DNA of 64,000 bases from CAZAOA01 sp964486765 (GCA_964486765.1 CAZAOA010000001.1:54196-118195), one strand, 5' to 3'. Shown: positions 8,080-17,593, counted from the first letter of the stretch. Notes: generated by a model not told the origin, from the sequence alone. Made by a program: numbers and translations.

Positions 8080-11000
8080 ATGGAGGTTTTGTTAATCATC
8101 ATTGTATTGGTAGTTCTAGGCGGAGGAGTTTTTGTAATTTCTCAGTATTTTAAGATGTGGAGAAATCGACGATACGATGAGTGGCTAAGTTCTCAAAAGT
8201 CCACGATGATTCGGATCGATGTACCAAGAAACAACGACAAAGCGCCACTTGCAGCTGAACAGATGTTTGCCTCAATGCACGGAATCTATTCTGATTCAGC
8301 AATGTACCAAAACCATATCAGTTTTGAGATTGTGTCCCGCGACAAATACATTCAGTTCTATGTCCATATGCCAGTACATTTAAGAGATTTTATAGAGGGG
8401 CAGATATATGCTCAATACCCGACAGTAGAGATTCATGATGTTGATGACTACACAACTTCTGTAGATTTAGGATCTATGCAGTTTGCTGGAACTGAACTTT
8501 TGACTACTAAGGAAGATGTTTACCCAATAAAGCTATTTAACGATTTTGAGGTTGACCCGATCTCGGGGATAACTTCAGTAATGGCAAAATTGAAATCTGA
8601 TGAACAGGTATGGTTGCAGTTCAATATCCGTCCTGTTGGTGACGAATGGCAAGATAAGGGTAACAATTTAATTAATTCAATTAAAACCGGAAAAAGTTCT
8701 GGAGCAAAAGGAACCCTAAAATCTATATGGTCAGTAATTTTTAAGGGGATAAAGATGGTCTTTTTGCAAGCCGTTAGCCCTGGTGCTGAAGTTGCAGAAT
8801 CAAGTTCTGAACCACCAAACTTGGCGGGAACGGTTGAAGAAGCACTAAAAGGTATCGAATTTAAAATTATGAAGTTGGGGTACGAGACGAAGATCAGAAT
8901 TCTTGCGGTTTCTAAAGATGGTGAAAGTGCAAAAAATAAAGCCCAAGGAATAGCTGCAGCATTTAAGCAGTACAACACTACCAATGCGAATGGCTTCAAA
9001 TCAAGCAACATTTCAATCAATGATAAGAGTTTCTTCAATGACTACAAGGAGAGAGAATTTTCTGTTGGCGGTAATATATTTAACATCTCAGAGCTAGCAT
9101 CGTTATACCACTTTCCTCATGAGACCGTTTCAACTCCAAACATAGTTTGGTCCGGGGCGAAAAAAGGTGAGCCACCTGCAAATCTGCCACTTCAAGATAA
9201 TACCCCTAAAGATGACTTTACGACGATAGGGGAGACTACTTTTAGAAATGTCTTTAAGCTTTTTGGGATAAAAAGAGATGACAGAAGAAGGCACGTATAC
9301 ATCATCGGAAAGTCTGGTGTTGGAAAATCTGTTTTGATGGAGAATATGGCTATTCACGACATACATCAAGGAGAAGGAGTTATAATAGTTGATCCTCATG
9401 GTGAGTTTGCCGAAAAAGTTTTGGCATGTATACCCAAGGAGCGAGAAAATGATGTTATAGTCTTTGATCCTGCAGATCGGTCTTATCCAATAGCTTTCAA
9501 TCTTTTGGAAAACGTTGATGATGATTTTAAGGGTATGGTAGCATCTGGATTTGTTGGTATCTTTAAGAAAATATTTGGACATTCTTGGGGTCCACGATTA
9601 GAACATATATTGAGAAATACTGTTTTAGCGCTACTCGATTATGAAAACTCAACTATGCTAGACATCCCAAGGATGCTGACAGAGGAACATTTTCGGGAGA
9701 AAGTCGTAAAGCAAGTTAAAGATACAGTTATTCGAGAATTCTGGATGGGTGAATTTGCTCAATACGATGCAAAGTTTAGGACAGAAGCAGTTTCTCCGAT
9801 TTTGAATAAAGTTGGACAGTTCTTGGCGACTGCGACGATCAGAAACATAGTTGGTCAACCTCAGTCAAAGTTAGATATTCGTGAGATTATGGACAACAAA
9901 AAAATAATGATTGTAAACCTTTCTCGCGGAAAGATAGGGGAGGATAATTCAGCTCTCTTGGGTGCGATGATGATTACTAAAATTCAACTAGCAGCTATGA
10001 GTAGAGCAGATGTTACTGTAAGTAAAAGGGCAGACAGTTATGTCTATGTTGATGAGTTTCAAAACTTCGCCACAGAGTCATTTGCAGTCATTTTGTCTGA
10101 GGCCAGAAAGTATAATCTAAATTTAACTATTGCCAATCAGTATATAAGTCAGATGCCAGAAGAGGTGAGAGATGCAGTTTTTGGAAACGCTGGTACGATA
10201 ATCTCATTTAGAGTAGGGGGTACGGACGCGGATCATTTGGTTAAAGAATATGAGCCAGTATTTGAAGCGAACGACCTAGTGAATCTCGACAAGTACAATA
10301 TCTATATCAAGCTTCTGATAGACGGAATATCTTCTCCAGCATTTTCTGCACGCACCCTGCCTCCAGTTGATAAGATAACCGGTCTTGCCGAAACCGTGAT
10401 CAATTTGTCTCGAAAGAAATACGCCAAAGAGAGAGCATTGGTTGAAGCTGCGATAGAGGGCACTACGACCCAAGAGCTCGAAGATGCTGTTGCAGAAGCT
10501 AAGGCTTTTAAAGAGGGAGGCTTAGAAGCAGTCCTTACAATGAAGAAGAAAAAAGGACATGATGTAAGTCGTGTAGAAGAAGCATCAAATAAATTGAAAA
10601 ATCCGAAAGAGAGTGACAAAAAGAAAAATAATCCAGAAAACGAAAAACAAAGAGAGAGGAGATCTTTAAAACCTATAAAGAATGAGGAGGAGAAGGATAA
10701 CAAACCTAAGGTCAAGGAGAAAGACGAAGAAAGGCGCGAAAAGACGCCAGAGGAACACGGAAGTAAAACGAATCCTTCGACCAAACCTCAGGACGACACC
10801 GAAACGGCGTCGGATGGAAAACCAAAAAAGAAGAAAGTTTTTAAACATGAAAATATAATAGGAGATAAGATATACAAAGAGCAGACTGCTAGGGGTGGAG
10901 TGAAGTGGTACATCGGAGAAAAGATAGAGGTAAAAGAACTTGAAGAGAGTGGTGTTGAGATAGATGATGAAGGTAAAAAGATGATCGAAATTGCAAAGAA

Positions 11001-11196
11001 GGTAGGGGACAGTATTAAGAAAAAAAATAAAACCAGCTCCTCACGCAGTAAAAACGATGAAAAGAAAAAGAGTTCAACAATAAAGCCGAAGCCTACAGAT
11101 AAATCGAAGGAAGAAGATAAATCCATCTCGAAGGATTCAAGTGGCGGCAAGAAAGACGACAGCAACTTAAAAGAAGGCGAAGTAGTAAGTCTATAG
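8080..11196 (+). CDS. Membrane-anchored TraG/VirD4-type coupling ATPase, copy 2, with charged tail
   Basis: The 1038-residue paralogue of the protein at 3510 has an N-terminal membrane helix (residues 2-22), Walker A GKSGVGKS near residue 409 and Walker B SYVYVDEFQNF near 653. It differs by a C-terminal extension of about 240 residues, mostly Lys, Glu, Ser and Pro and almost certainly disordered, with one ordered island containing GGVKWYIGEKIEVKELEE. Such a tail could bind DNA, wall polymers or the partner ATPase (inference). Two full-length paralogues suggest a hetero-oligomeric motor or two substrates. A hairpin at 11292-11314 downstream probably ends the operon. Confidence 0.85.
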   Translation: MEVLLIIIVLVVLGGGVFVISQYFKMWRNRRYDEWLSSQKSTMIRIDVPRNNDKAPLAAEQMFASMHGIYSDSAMYQNHISFEIVSRDKYIQFYVHMPVHLRDFIEGQIYAQYPTVEIHDVDDYTTSVDLGSMQFAGTELLTTKEDVYPIKLFNDFEVDPISGITSVMAKLKSDEQVWLQFNIRPVGDEWQDKGNNLINSIKTGKSSGAKGTLKSIWSVIFKGIKMVFLQAVSPGAEVAESSSEPPNLAGTVEEALKGIEFKIMKLGYETKIRILAVSKDGESAKNKAQGIAAAFKQYNTTNANGFKSSNISINDKSFFNDYKEREFSVGGNIFNISELASLYHFPHETVSTPNIVWSGAKKGEPPANLPLQDNTPKDDFTTIGETTFRNVFKLFGIKRDDRRRHVYIIGKSGVGKSVLMENMAIHDIHQGEGVIIVDPHGEFAEKVLACIPKERENDVIVFDPADRSYPIAFNLLENVDDDFKGMVASGFVGIFKKIFGHSWGPRLEHILRNTVLALLDYENSTMLDIPRMLTEEHFREKVVKQVKDTVIREFWMGEFAQYDAKFRTEAVSPILNKVGQFLATATIRNIVGQPQSKLDIREIMDNKKIMIVNLSRGKIGEDNSALLGAMMITKIQLAAMSRADVTVSKRADSYVYVDEFQNFATESFAVILSEARKYNLNLTIANQYISQMPEEVRDAVFGNAGTIISFRVGGTDADHLVKEYEPVFEANDLVNLDKYNIYIKLLIDGISSPAFSARTLPPVDKITGLAETVINLSRKKYAKERALVEAAIEGTTTQELEDAVAEAKAFKEGGLEAVLTMKKKKGHDVSRVEEASNKLKNPKESDKKKNNPENEKQRERRSLKPIKNEEEKDNKPKVKEKDEERREKTPEEHGSKTNPSTKPQDDTETASDGKPKKKKVFKHENIIGDKIYKEQTARGGVKWYIGEKIEVKELEESGVEIDDEGKKMIEIAKKVGDSIKKKNKTSSSRSKNDEKKKSSTIKPKPTDKSKEEDKSISKDSSGGKKDDSNLKEGEVVSL

Positions 11197-11210
11197 TTGA
11201 AGTGACTGCA

Positions 11211-11248
11211 CCTGCCCGAAATACTACGCATAGCGTGGCGGGCGGGCA
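11211..11248. repeat. GC-rich short element (CCTGCCCG...CGGGCGGGCA)
   Basis: A GC-rich imperfect palindrome in AT-rich DNA just after the ATPase stop codon. Its ends match the dispersed family at 11.77, 13.13 and 27.28 kb. Confidence 0.7.
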
Positions 11249-11291
11249 AACACGGATTATATTTAGGGTGAAGAAATATTGAATATAATAT

Positions 11292-11314
11292 AAAGCGTCA
11301 GAAATCTGGCGTTT
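11292..11314 (+). terminator. Hairpin terminator after the coupling ATPase gene
   Basis: Arms AGCGTCAGA and TCTGGCGTT (with two G-U pairs) are followed by a short T run. Confidence 0.45.
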
Positions 11315-12014
11315 TGTATAATTTAGCAGGGAAGTCGGGGGAGACCCCTTTATCTTCATTTATAATTGCACCCACATATTGGTCAAAATATTGGTTAGCT
11401 TAAACCAAATATAAAACGGATTATAAACAGGGGGAATAAAGCACAAGAGTCTAACCAATTATATTCAATATTTAAGTAACCTAATTCTAGTTGTACTGGT
11501 GCTTAAGTTTATACTAATATATCTATGAACTATGTATAGACGCATAACGTACAAAATGCGACAGTATATATACAAACGAGTCTATACAGATAGGACTATA
11601 ACACAAAACAGGCACAAGCTAGGTTCGAAAGGCTCTATAATGCGTTCTAAGGCATTTATATTGTATAGATGGCTGGAAAGTACCTCTATCTTCAAAATAT
11701 GCATACCAATTATATTGAAAGACCTTAAAACTTCAATCAGTAGTTAATCATTATTTGGTTTTCGGTTACCTGCCCGAAGTTGTTACATAGTAACAGGCGG
11801 GCGAAGCCAGTATCGTAGATCGTCACTCGTAACCAGCCAGATTGTGACGCACATTGTGAGACTAAGTATTATTGACTACACAATGTGTCGCAATTTGTAA
11901 GATAAATTTCCAATAATTATTTTATTGGTACTTGATTACCTTTATATGCACCATTTATTTTTAAGTTTATTTTTCCCTCTTGGCTGTGACAATCCGTGGG
12001 TATTACAGTGTGCG
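11315..12014. other. Gene-poor stretch with several inverted repeats
   Basis: No convincing coding frame. The longest plus-strand frame (11532-11747, 71 codons) has no ribosome-binding site and no recognisable family. Structured pieces are present: ATTGGTTAG near 11390 pairs with CTAACCAAT at 11451; CGCAT/ATGCG sits near 11545; CACATTGTG/CACAATGTG lies around 11850-11893; and a GC-rich element occupies 11769-11806 (CCTGCCCGAAG...GGCGGGCG). One or more non-coding RNAs are possible, but no tmRNA, RNase P or SRP signature is visible. Confidence 0.4.
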
Positions 12015-12043
12015 TAAAAAAGTGCAAATTAATTTTTTGCACT
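12015..12043 (-). terminator. Terminator of the secD-secF operon
   Basis: On the minus strand AGTGCAAA, a short loop and TTTGCACT are followed by six T, about 160 bases after the secF stop. Confidence 0.7.
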
Positions 12044-12132
12044 CCCCTGCTAACCGCATTGCGGTAAATTTCAAATAACAAATTCCAAATGACAAATTAT
12101 GGAGTTCTCTGTCTTAAAATCTGTGTTTATCT

Positions 12133-12178
12133 GCCCCTAAGGGGCCCCGTCCCAAAGGGAAGCCTTTGTCTTTGGGGT
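12133..12178. repeat. CCCCTAAGGGG-type stem-loop repeat
   Basis: GCCCCTAAGGGGCCCC, an AAGGGAAGCCTTT core and a closing TTTGGGGT form a compound stem-loop. Related copies lie at 22.27, 26.54 and 28.08 kb. Confidence 0.6.
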
Positions 12179-12205
12179 GTGAAGGATCAGTGTAAGAATT
12201 TCCAC

Positions 12206-13090
12206 TTATCTCTTCTTGTGCCAACTTACTATTAGCGGTGCTGCCACAAAAATTGATGAGTATGTTCCGATTGCAATTCCAAAGATCATTATCAGAACGA
12301 AGTGTCGTATAGATTCTCCTCCAAGCAAAAATAGTGCCAGCAGTACGAAGATCGTCGTCAATGAAGTATTGATTGATCTAATCAGAGTTTGGTTTACACT
12401 TTCTTCTGCGGAATGCACGATTTGTTCACCTGTATGCTTAACAAAGTTTTCACGAAGTCTGTCGTAAATAACGATAGTGTCGTGGACTGAAAATCCCATA
12501 ATAGTCAAAAGTGCGGTAATAAAGAGCACATCCACCTCCATCCAAGGTAGTATAGCTCCCATAAGCGCTACAAAGCCCGTAGTGATGATCAAATCATGTA
12601 TCAGCGTAACTACAGCCATAACCCCAAATTTCCATGAACTAAGCGGTTTTGGGACCTTTCTAAATGAATATGCAACAAACAAGATTATTGCTATCGAAGC
12701 GATGATCACAGCATAGATAGATTTGTTCGTAAGGTCCTTTCCAATGGTTGGACCAATGTTATCGAACTTGATCTCTTTTAGATCCGTTACTTGTTCAATT
12801 ATCTCTGTGTTGATCTTTTGGTGAGTTGCGACCTCAAGACTTTCAAGGCGAACCGTAAGTTGGCTTATTCCGCTTTCTTTAATCTTATAACTTGAGATAT
12901 CATTATTTTCTAAAACATCTTCAATCACCGAGACTGCGTTTTTATCAACGGTTTCATATGTAATAATCGATCCACCGGTATAGTCGATTCCCACTCTAAG
13001 CCCAAAAACTGCGATTGCAACCACAGAAAGAACTATTAAAAGCCCAGAGATTATATACCAGTATTTTGAGTTTTTGATTACTTTGAACAT
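12206..13090 (-). CDS. secF: Protein-export membrane protein SecF
   Basis: SecF forms the SecDF complex, which uses the proton gradient to pull proteins through the SecYEG channel. The 294-residue protein has an N-terminal helix (about 12-32) followed by the family motif GIDYTGGS, a periplasmic loop and five further hydrophobic segments from about residue 120. The conserved SVHDTIVIYDRLRE stretch near 195 is present. It lies downstream of secD on the same strand; a GC-rich element occupies the space between them. Confidence 0.93.
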   Translation of the reverse strand: MFKVIKNSKYWYIISGLLIVLSVVAIAVFGLRVGIDYTGGSIITYETVDKNAVSVIEDVLENNDISSYKIKESGISQLTVRLESLEVATHQKINTEIIEQVTDLKEIKFDNIGPTIGKDLTNKSIYAVIIASIAIILFVAYSFRKVPKPLSSWKFGVMAVVTLIHDLIITTGFVALMGAILPWMEVDVLFITALLTIMGFSVHDTIVIYDRLRENFVKHTGEQIVHSAEESVNQTLIRSINTSLTTIFVLLALFLLGGESIRHFVLIMIFGIAIGTYSSIFVAAPLIVSWHKKR

Positions 13091-13130
13091 ATTTATATAA
13101 TTAATTCTAATTATTTTCGTTGAACGGTTG

Positions 13131-13205
13131 CCTGCCCGAAGTTGCTACATAGTTGCCCGCCCGCATCGCATATGCTCAAGCATTTCGGGCGTGGCAGGCG
13201 GGCAA
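13131..13205. repeat. GC-rich short element between secD and secF
   Basis: About 75 bp with CCTGCCCGAAG at one end and GGCAGGCGGGCAA at the other and nested palindromes inside. It is the longest member of the dispersed family in the window. Confidence 0.7.
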
Positions 13206-13281
13206 GGTTCGTATCGGTTCTCGGTATCGTTAGACGAACAATGTTAACGTAACGGGCTTCGCAAACTATAAACGTATTTAC

Positions 13282-14577
13282 CTAAACCCTTAACCACTTT
13301 GACTTTTTTGTATGCGCGATAAGTAGCATAAATGTTCTAGTGATAGTGATTGCAGAAAACATACTTACCAAAACACCAATCCCAAGCGTAAGAGCGAAGC
13401 CTCTTATTGGACCTGTTCCAAAATAATATAGGATAATGGCAGTTATAATTGATGATAGGTTTGAATCGCGGATTGATGGCCAAGCACGAGCAAAACCGTC
13501 TTTCACAGCTTGAAGAGTCTCCTTGCCTGCTCGCATCTCCTCTTTCATCCTTTCAAATATCAGCACGTTGGCATCGATCGCCATTCCAACCGAAAGAACG
13601 AATCCAGCGATAGAGGCTAAAGATAGTGTTACTGGAATCAACTTAAATAAAGCTAAGGCTAAAATCCCGTAGATAACAAGTGCAATTACAGCTAAAAAAC
13701 CAGAGAATCTGTAGTATATTAACATAAAAAGTGCTAAGGCGACCAAGCCGACAATTGCTGCGATCATGCTTTTCTTCAAACTGTCTGCTCCAAGTGTTGC
13801 TCCCACATTTTGTTGGCCAACTAATTTAGCAGGAACTGGAAGCATTCCTTCGTTTAGTCTTTTTGCTAGTTTTTGAGCTTCAGATATATCTTTTTGACCA
13901 GTTATGATTGCTTGGCCGTCGGTGATCTCGCTTTGTACAGTTGGAGCAGAAACTATTTTATTGTCTAATACTATTGCGATTCTACTTTCAAGATTGTTTT
14001 TAGTAAGTTCTGCAAATTTCTCTTTACCAGCACCATCAAATGAAATAGAGACGATCGGTTCTGATTGAAGTTTGTTTTGGGAATTATTGAAAGTTGCGGT
14101 TGCTGACTTCAAGTTTCTTCCAGATAAGTCTGACTTTATCCAAAGACCCGGATATGTGAATCCAGGATCATAATAATCTTCAAGTGTAATTCCGTTAACA
14201 TCATCTTCTGGAGCCACTGTCATAAAAACAAGTTCGTAGGTTTCCCCTATTCTAGAGATTGCCTCATCGATATTTTTAATGCCGGGGAGTTCAATAATTA
14301 TTCGATTAGATCCTTGAGTTTGAATAGTAGGCTCTGCAACACCAAGTTCGTCTATCCTATTTCGAAAAACGCTTTTTAGATTGTCTAGGTCATTGATCTT
14401 ATTTGAACTTTCAGAAAGATCTGCTTCGTATATAAGCTCAGTTCCACCCTGAAGATCCAAACCTAAAACAGTCTTGATTCTCTCATTCTTCCAAGGACTT
14501 CTAGGGATATCAATCAATACTCCAAGCACGACTAGGACTATTGTTAGAGCCAATAGTAAATACAAGTTTCTTTTCAT
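13282..14577 (-). CDS. secD: Protein translocase subunit SecD
   Basis: SecD is the partner of SecF in the proton-driven SecDF translocation motor. The frame extends upstream to 14622, but the ATG at 14577 is preferred because it is followed directly by the signal-anchor helix (NLYLLLALTIVLVVLGVLI). This gives 431 residues. The family motif GLDLQGGTELIY lies near residue 40, the periplasmic domain spans about 60-235, and the membrane domain contains the conserved GMAIDANVLIFERMKEE stretch. The gene is adjacent to secF, the usual order. Confidence 0.92.
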   Translation of the reverse strand: MKRNLYLLLALTIVLVVLGVLIDIPRSPWKNERIKTVLGLDLQGGTELIYEADLSESSNKINDLDNLKSVFRNRIDELGVAEPTIQTQGSNRIIIELPGIKNIDEAISRIGETYELVFMTVAPEDDVNGITLEDYYDPGFTYPGLWIKSDLSGRNLKSATATFNNSQNKLQSEPIVSISFDGAGKEKFAELTKNNLESRIAIVLDNKIVSAPTVQSEITDGQAIITGQKDISEAQKLAKRLNEGMLPVPAKLVGQQNVGATLGADSLKKSMIAAIVGLVALALFMLIYYRFSGFLAVIALVIYGILALALFKLIPVTLSLASIAGFVLSVGMAIDANVLIFERMKEEMRAGKETLQAVKDGFARAWPSIRDSNLSSIITAIILYYFGTGPIRGFALTLGIGVLVSMFSAITITRTFMLLIAHTKKSKWLRV

Positions 14578-14627
14578 GTAGTTATTATAACAAATGGTTA
14601 GAAAATATTGAAGAGGCAGCAATTTTG

Positions 14628-15254
14628 CTAGAATATCGGATAAATGTTTAGCTTACTTTCTTTGTGAAGCTTTGGAAATATATCCTCCTCGAGCATTGAA
14701 AATCCTTCTGGCAAGTATTTTGTAACTTCAGGTTCGAGTATATAAACTCCCTTGAAAGATTTGATATCGTTTGTAGCCACAGTACAAAGAGCTACTGTAT
14801 TTTTGTGAAAGTCGATTACCATTTTGTAATCCAAATCTAACTTGCCGTCTAGATTAATTACAATAAAACTCTTTTTCAAGGCTTTTTGAAGAAGTTTTAG
14901 AGCTCCACCAGTTCCTTCGCCCTTTTCAAGATACTCTATTTTAAGCCCGAACTCTTTTCCATCGCCAAGACCTTTTTTGATCTTGTCACCCAAAAAACCT
15001 AGAGCTACTATTACTTCTTTGATGCCGATCCTTTTCAATCTCATAAGCGAATCTTTGATTGCTGCAATCGACTTTATAGCGTCATCGCCTCCCGCCATAA
15101 CTATCGCATCTTTTATCGCATACAATCCTAAAGATTCAGAGAGAAGTGATTCGACTGCATGAGAACGGTTTCTGACTTTAACACCATCAATTTTTTTGTC
15201 CAATGCTTTTAGAATATCTTCTTTAATTGTTATCGTGACTCTTTCTCTGCTCAT
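14628..15254 (-). CDS. Ribbon-helix-helix domain fused to a degenerate nucleotidyltransferase
   Basis: Residues 1-45 match a CopG/Arc-type ribbon-helix-helix DNA-binding domain (RVTITIKEDILKALDKK, then NRSHAVESLL). Residues about 47-208 follow the sugar-phosphate nucleotidyltransferase fold (KEVIVALGFLGDKI, LEKGEGTGGAL, FIVINLDGKLDLD). The expected GxGTR and PKPLLP nucleotide-binding motifs after AGG are missing, and the protein stops at LNIYPIF, before the usual closing W-x-DIGTP motif. Catalysis is therefore doubtful. A regulator that senses a nucleotide sugar, or a scaffold, is more plausible; this is inference. It sits directly upstream of secD on the same strand. Confidence 0.7.
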   Translation of the reverse strand: MSRERVTITIKEDILKALDKKIDGVKVRNRSHAVESLLSESLGLYAIKDAIVMAGGDDAIKSIAAIKDSLMRLKRIGIKEVIVALGFLGDKIKKGLGDGKEFGLKIEYLEKGEGTGGALKLLQKALKKSFIVINLDGKLDLDYKMVIDFHKNTVALCTVATNDIKSFKGVYILEPEVTKYLPEGFSMLEEDIFPKLHKESKLNIYPIF

Positions 15255-15343
15255 AAAGATCCTACTTAATATTAAAAAATAAAAGGGTCATCCCTCGTAT
15301 GTATGAGAACATCATATTCTGTTTATAATAACGATGTCAAATT

Positions 15344-16318
15344 TTATTTAACAATAATTAGAGAATCTATTGTGCTTTGAAAATCTTTTGGTAATTTTAC
15401 CTTAAAAGTTCTTGATTTTGAGTCAGATGGAATTTGTATTGTAAGTTCTTTTGCATGAAGAAATTGTCTTTTTGCTTTAAGTTTATCTGATGCAAGTTTG
15501 CTAAATTTAGTGTAATACTTTTTATCTCCAAGAACTGGAATCCCAAGACTCTTTGCATGAACTCGAATCTGGTGAGTACGTCCAGTTTTGATATCAAATT
15601 CAATCAGAGAATATTTGTCGCCACTGTTGTCTTTATAGGTTTCAATAACTTTGTATTTAGATATTGCTGCCTTTCCTCTATCCTCATCTACTTCACTCAT
15701 CCGTTTTCGGTCAGAGTTGTGGCGAGCTAAAAAATTGCTTATCTCTCCCCTATCTTCTTTTGGCCAACCAAAACAAAGTGCCATATATATTTTTGTGACT
15801 TTTCTTTCTTTGAACTTCTTTGACAAAAAATCGTAAGAATCTTTTGTTTTGGCAATTATAATTGTTCCAGTTGTATCTTTATCAAGCCTATGAACTATAC
15901 CCGGTCGCTGAACTTTTATAGAATCGTCCCCTCTTTTAGGAACTGCAAGGGAGATCTTCGGGTATTTTTCAATCAAAGCGTTAACTAGTGTCCCCGCTTC
16001 ATTATTTTCTCCAGGATGCACAACCATTCCAGCCGGTTTATTTATTACAGCCACATCATCATCTTCGAAAATAATGTCGAGTTTTATCTTCTCGCCTGTT
16101 GGCTCTGAAACAGTTTTAACAAACCCAATCTTTCCATCTATCTGATCATCTGCTGACAACTTGTAGCTGGGTTTTTTGGTCTCTTTATTTACAGTTATCT
16201 TTCCTGCTATTATTGCTCGTTTTATATCTTCTCTTGAGAATCTAAAAAACTTATCAGATAAAAATTTATCCAATCTCTCCCCCGCTCCATCGTATTTTAT
16301 GTCGATAATATCTTCCAT
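15344..16318 (-). CDS. RluA-family ribosomal pseudouridine synthase with S4 domain
   Basis: The enzyme isomerises uridine to pseudouridine in large-subunit rRNA. The S4 RNA-binding domain is at residues about 10-65 (GERLDKFLSDKF). The catalytic motif RPGIVHRLDKDTTG carries the active Asp near residue 145, and KTGRTHQIRVH follows further on. The frame continues upstream to a TTG at 16384, but the ATG at 16318 matches the start seen in the RluD group and gives 324 residues. RluD-type specificity is likely but not proved. Confidence 0.88.
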   Translation of the reverse strand: MEDIIDIKYDGAGERLDKFLSDKFFRFSREDIKRAIIAGKITVNKETKKPSYKLSADDQIDGKIGFVKTVSEPTGEKIKLDIIFEDDDVAVINKPAGMVVHPGENNEAGTLVNALIEKYPKISLAVPKRGDDSIKVQRPGIVHRLDKDTTGTIIIAKTKDSYDFLSKKFKERKVTKIYMALCFGWPKEDRGEISNFLARHNSDRKRMSEVDEDRGKAAISKYKVIETYKDNSGDKYSLIEFDIKTGRTHQIRVHAKSLGIPVLGDKKYYTKFSKLASDKLKAKRQFLHAKELTIQIPSDSKSRTFKVKLPKDFQSTIDSLIIVK

Positions 16319-16402
16319 AGTAAAAGTAAAATTGTGCTCGTATATTAATTTTCTTGCTACCCTATTGATTAAATTTGTGGACAAGATTTGTGTCGGTTGT
16401 GC

Positions 16403-17542
16403 TCATTTTACCAGATCTATATGTTCTTTTTTCTCACTTTCAATCGCATCTTGGCTTTTAATTTTATCGACAATTTTTGTAAGTTGTCTATCTCTGGTTG
16501 ATGATACACTATCATACTGCTTGCTCGCTGACTTAATTCTATCTCCAAGCAGATCTACTGATTGAGAGTACTTTTGATACTCATCATCAAATTTATGGAT
16601 AAGACCGATTATGTTATGAAGATCCTTTTGATAGCGAAAATTTGTGTAAGCTTGTTTGACCATTCGCAAAATTGCAGTAAATGAAAATGGTCCAGCACAA
16701 ACTACTTTCGTTTTCATCGACTCTTCCCATACTTCGTTCATCTTATCGTAAACGAATGAAAATATCATCTCGTTTGGAATGAACAAGATAACAAAATCGA
16801 CGGTCTTTTCTTCAGGGTTGATGTAGTCTCGAGTAGAGATCTGTTTGATCTTGTTTTTTACATCTTGCTTGAACTGACGCATGTGTCGTTCTTGATCGTC
16901 TTTATTCTCTGCTTCGGTGTATTTGACTAAAGATGTGTATGGAAACTTTACATCTACATTGATCTTGGTTTGGTCAGGTAGAAAGATGGTGAAATCTGGT
17001 CTTGTTGCTTTTGTATCTTGTGCAGTATTTTTATTGTAATTTTGACCCAAGACAAAACCGGCCATCTTTAGTAAATCTTCAGCAACTTGTTCTCCAAAAG
17101 CTCCGCGCATCTGGTTATTTGAAAGAAGGCTTTTGAGTTTGTCTGTGCTAGTTTTAAGATCTTCGGAAAGTTTGTTGCTTTTATCTAATTCTGTTTTAAG
17201 TTGTGAGAATGAACGGACTCTGTCATCATCACTTTTAGTCAGGCGTTCTTCATTTTTCTTAATATCTGTTCTTATCTCAGAAATTAGCTGATTTATGGCG
17301 GATTTCTTACCTTCAAGATCTGTTTTTATCTCAGTTTTTTGAGCTCCTAGAACCTCTTTTGAGAGAGTTAAGAATTGTTCGGAGTTCATACGAAGTGCAT
17401 CTTGAGAAAGTTGTGCAAACTTGGCTTCAAGGTTTTTATCGTCTTTTTGAGACTTTTTCTTAACTAAAATATTAGCCACCACAGTCCCAATGACAGTGGC
17501 TAAAAATACCGCTACAATAATCAGGATCACTTCCATGCTCAT
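16403..17542 (-). CDS. rmuC: DNA recombination protein RmuC
   Basis: The 379-residue protein has an N-terminal membrane anchor (residues about 4-26), a long coiled coil (35-135) and the RmuC nuclease-like domain with ATRPDFTIFLPDQTKINVDVK; the Asp and Lys of this stretch fit a PD-(D/E)XK core. RmuC limits inversions at short inverted repeats. AAAGGAG precedes the ATG. A copy of the putative LexA motif (17575-17591) lies in its promoter, next to a TATAAT at 17562-17567, so damage induction is likely (inference). The UvrD-type helicase-nuclease gene is immediately upstream. Confidence 0.9.
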   Translation of the reverse strand: MSMEVILIIVAVFLATVIGTVVANILVKKKSQKDDKNLEAKFAQLSQDALRMNSEQFLTLSKEVLGAQKTEIKTDLEGKKSAINQLISEIRTDIKKNEERLTKSDDDRVRSFSQLKTELDKSNKLSEDLKTSTDKLKSLLSNNQMRGAFGEQVAEDLLKMAGFVLGQNYNKNTAQDTKATRPDFTIFLPDQTKINVDVKFPYTSLVKYTEAENKDDQERHMRQFKQDVKNKIKQISTRDYINPEEKTVDFVILFIPNEMIFSFVYDKMNEVWEESMKTKVVCAGPFSFTAILRMVKQAYTNFRYQKDLHNIIGLIHKFDDEYQKYSQSVDLLGDRIKSASKQYDSVSSTRDRQLTKIVDKIKSQDAIESEKKEHIDLVK

Positions 17543-17561
17543 TTATATCTCCTTTGATATA

Positions 17562-17591
17562 ATTATACACCAAAACCGAACATAAGCCAAA
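17562..17591 (-). promoter_or_regulatory. Putative LexA operator and -10 box of rmuC
   Basis: On the minus strand TTTGGCTTATGTTCGGT (17591-17575) is followed by TATAAT (17567-17562). The 17-mer matches the motif at lexA and at 63.35 kb: two TTYGGY half-sites 11 bp apart. Confidence 0.6.
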
Positions 17592-17593
17592 CA

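Noticed and set aside
11532..11747. 71-codon gene
   Set aside because: No ribosome-binding site, promoter or recognisable protein; composition fits random AT-rich DNA with inverted repeats.
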